From contig JAFAWC010000344.1 in NCBI GenBank assembly GCA_019242135.1, forward strand, positions 1 through 6,302: 6,302 bases of DNA, in the 5' to 3' direction. The position numbers were made by a program, and so were the translations under genes. Positions 5,583 through 6,302 of the stretch are shown here, in pieces. The notes under the pieces are model-generated. The model had not been told where the DNA came from, did not search any database, and worked only from the letters and a program-made list of their open reading frames with translations. This DNA comes from Mycobacteriaceae bacterium. Lineage in GTDB: Bacteria > Actinomycetota > Actinomycetes > Mycobacteriales > Mycobacteriaceae. Positions within the stretch are counted from its first letter, which is position 1, and the number at the start of each line of letters is the position of its first letter.

Positions 5583-5930
5583 ATGTTGCACTCCGGCCGT
5601 ACCGCACGCCGCGCGGTCGCAGGCGCGATAGGTGCAGGTGCGATCACCAGCGCGATGCTGTTCGGCGCCATTCCGTGCGCGCTCGCCGACCCGCCACCCA
5701 ACTGCACGGCGGCTGATCTCGCGGGTGTCGCATCCGGGGTCGCGGCGTCCACCTCGGCCTACCTCTTCACGCATCCGGACGTGAACAACTTCTTCACCGG
5801 TCTCAAGGGACGGCCCAGGAGCCAGATCCGTGACGACGTCCAAAACTACCTGAACGCCAACCCCGAGGTGAAGAGCGACCTGCAGAACATCCGCCAGCCG
5901 CTCGTGGACCTGAAGAGCCGCTGCCAGTAA
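5583..5930 (+). CDS. Second secreted haemophore-related protein (MHB / Rv0203-Rv1174c type)
   Basis: The product is 115 aa from ATG 5583. Residues 1-35 are a signal peptide: arginines at 6, 9 and 10, a Gly/Ala-rich hydrophobic core about 11-30, and an A-L-A cut site before D36. The mature protein is about 80 aa with only two cysteines, C41 and C114, which should form the family disulfide. It shares the haemophore pattern with its upstream neighbour: [10 protein letters not shown] (Y60, H64), then YLNANPEV (Y89), then [16 protein letters not shown]. Spacings Tyr-to-His (4) and His-to-second-Tyr (25) are the same in both proteins, so the pair probably arose by an old duplication. It ends right after the last cysteine, with no tail. 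It lies 67 bases after the first haemophore gene and 7 bases before a response regulator. Haem binding is inferred from the family; some members of the group are not proven haem binders. Confidence 0.85.
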   Translation: MLHSGRTARRAVAGAIGAGAITSAMLFGAIPCALADPPPNCTAADLAGVASGVAASTSAYLFTHPDVNNFFTGLKGRPRSQIRDDVQNYLNANPEVKSDLQNIRQPLVDLKSRCQ

Positions 5931-5937
5931 CTGTCTA

Positions 5938-6302
5938 GTGCCTGCCGAGCTGGGGGCACCGCCCGCTGACGATCTGCCTGCGAGAGGCGGCGGCGCGGGA
6001 CCTCTCGTGTTGATGGTCGACGACGACCCCGATGTGCGCACATCCGTCGCACGCGGGTTGCGGCACTGGGGTTTCGACGTGCGGGTCGCGGCGACCGGCA
6101 AGGAAGCCTTGCGGCTGCTGTCGAGCGAGTCGCACGACGCACTCGTGCTCGACGTGCAGATGCCCGAACTGGACGGGGTCGCGGTGGTGACGGCACTTCG
6201 CGCGCTCGGCAACGACATCCCGATCTGCGTGCTGTCGGCTCGTGACACGGTCAACGACCGCATCGCGGGCCTGGAAGCCGGCGCCGACGACTACCTGACC
6301 AA
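5938..6302 (+). CDS. PrrA-like two-component response regulator, N-terminal receiver domain, partial
   Basis: The frame starts at GTG 5938, 7 bases after the previous stop, and stays open to the window edge (121 codons plus 2 bases). After a Pro/Gly/Ala-rich leader of about 22 residues comes a clear receiver domain: VDDDPDV with acidic residues D28 and D29, [12 protein letters not shown] with phospho-acceptor D72, VLSAR with the switch serine S100, and [11 protein letters not shown]. The next codon begins AA, consistent with the conserved lysine. The blocks VVTALRA, CVLSAR and [11 protein letters not shown] closely match my recollection of M. tuberculosis PrrA (Rv0903c), an OmpR-type regulator. 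This is probably a paralog, since prrA lies elsewhere with prrB. The expected remainder is a winged-helix DNA-binding domain, probably followed by a histidine kinase gene. No good ribosome site precedes the GTG, so translation may be coupled to the haemophore gene upstream. The nearest later starts (GTG 6007, ATG 6013) would cut into the first beta strand. Confidence 0.87.
   Translation, partial: MPAELGAPPADDLPARGGGAGPLVLMVDDDPDVRTSVARGLRHWGFDVRVAATGKEALRLLSSESHDALVLDVQMPELDGVAVVTALRALGNDIPICVLSARDTVNDRIAGLEAGADDYLT

Noticed and set aside
5502..6263. 253-codon minus-strand open frame covering the second haemophore and response regulator
   Set aside because: Its translation is Ser/Arg/Ala-rich with no recognisable domain, and the plus strand here has two proteins with clear family motifs.
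1..6302. CRISPR arrays, tRNA/rRNA genes, insertion sequences, prophage sites
   Set aside because: No regularly spaced repeats, clover-leaf or rRNA-like segments, transposase motifs or terminal repeats were seen on either strand.

Overview
The window is GC-rich actinobacterial DNA, and it reads as Mycobacterium, most likely a slow-growing species. Gene order and protein content match the Mycobacterium tuberculosis Rv0199-Rv0203 segment: Mce-associated membrane proteins, a small HTH protein, the RND-type lipid exporter MmpL11, and the secreted haem-binding protein Rv0203 transcribed divergently from it. All comparisons with M. tuberculosis are from memory; no search was run. I do not assign a species.

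Left part (1-772, plus strand): the last codons of a probable OmamA (Rv0199-like) gene overlap or abut an OmamB (Rv0200-like) gene. In M. tuberculosis these are orphan Mce-associated membrane proteins linked to Mce lipid import. The OmamB stop faces the stop of a minus-strand gene only 3 bases away.

Middle part (776-4684, minus strand): this looks like a three-gene operon read right to left. The order is mmpL11 (979 aa), then an Rv0201c-like protein with a C-terminal Xre-type HTH that starts inside the mmpL11 stop (GTGA overlap), then a small CoA-binding Rossmann protein. The CoA-binding gene is not between Rv0200 and Rv0201c in the M. tuberculosis gene order as I remember it.

Intergenic part (4685-4960): a 276-base divergent control region separates mmpL11 from the haemophore gene. 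It holds a perfect 8-bp hairpin and a 15-position inverted repeat with arms about 70 bases apart, so the leader of the haemophore gene may be strongly folded or carry paired operators.

Right part (4961-6302, plus strand): an Rv0203-like secreted haemophore, then a second, shorter secreted protein of the same family, then the start of a PrrA-like response regulator 7 bases after the second haemophore stop. The regulator runs off the window. In M. tuberculosis Rv0203 is followed by Rv0204c, so the second haemophore plus response regulator is a local difference. It suggests a signalling system physically coupled to haem-binding proteins and the MmpL11 exporter, the latter having been implicated in mycobacterial haem uptake. 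This is the most interesting part of the window; the coupling is inference from gene order.
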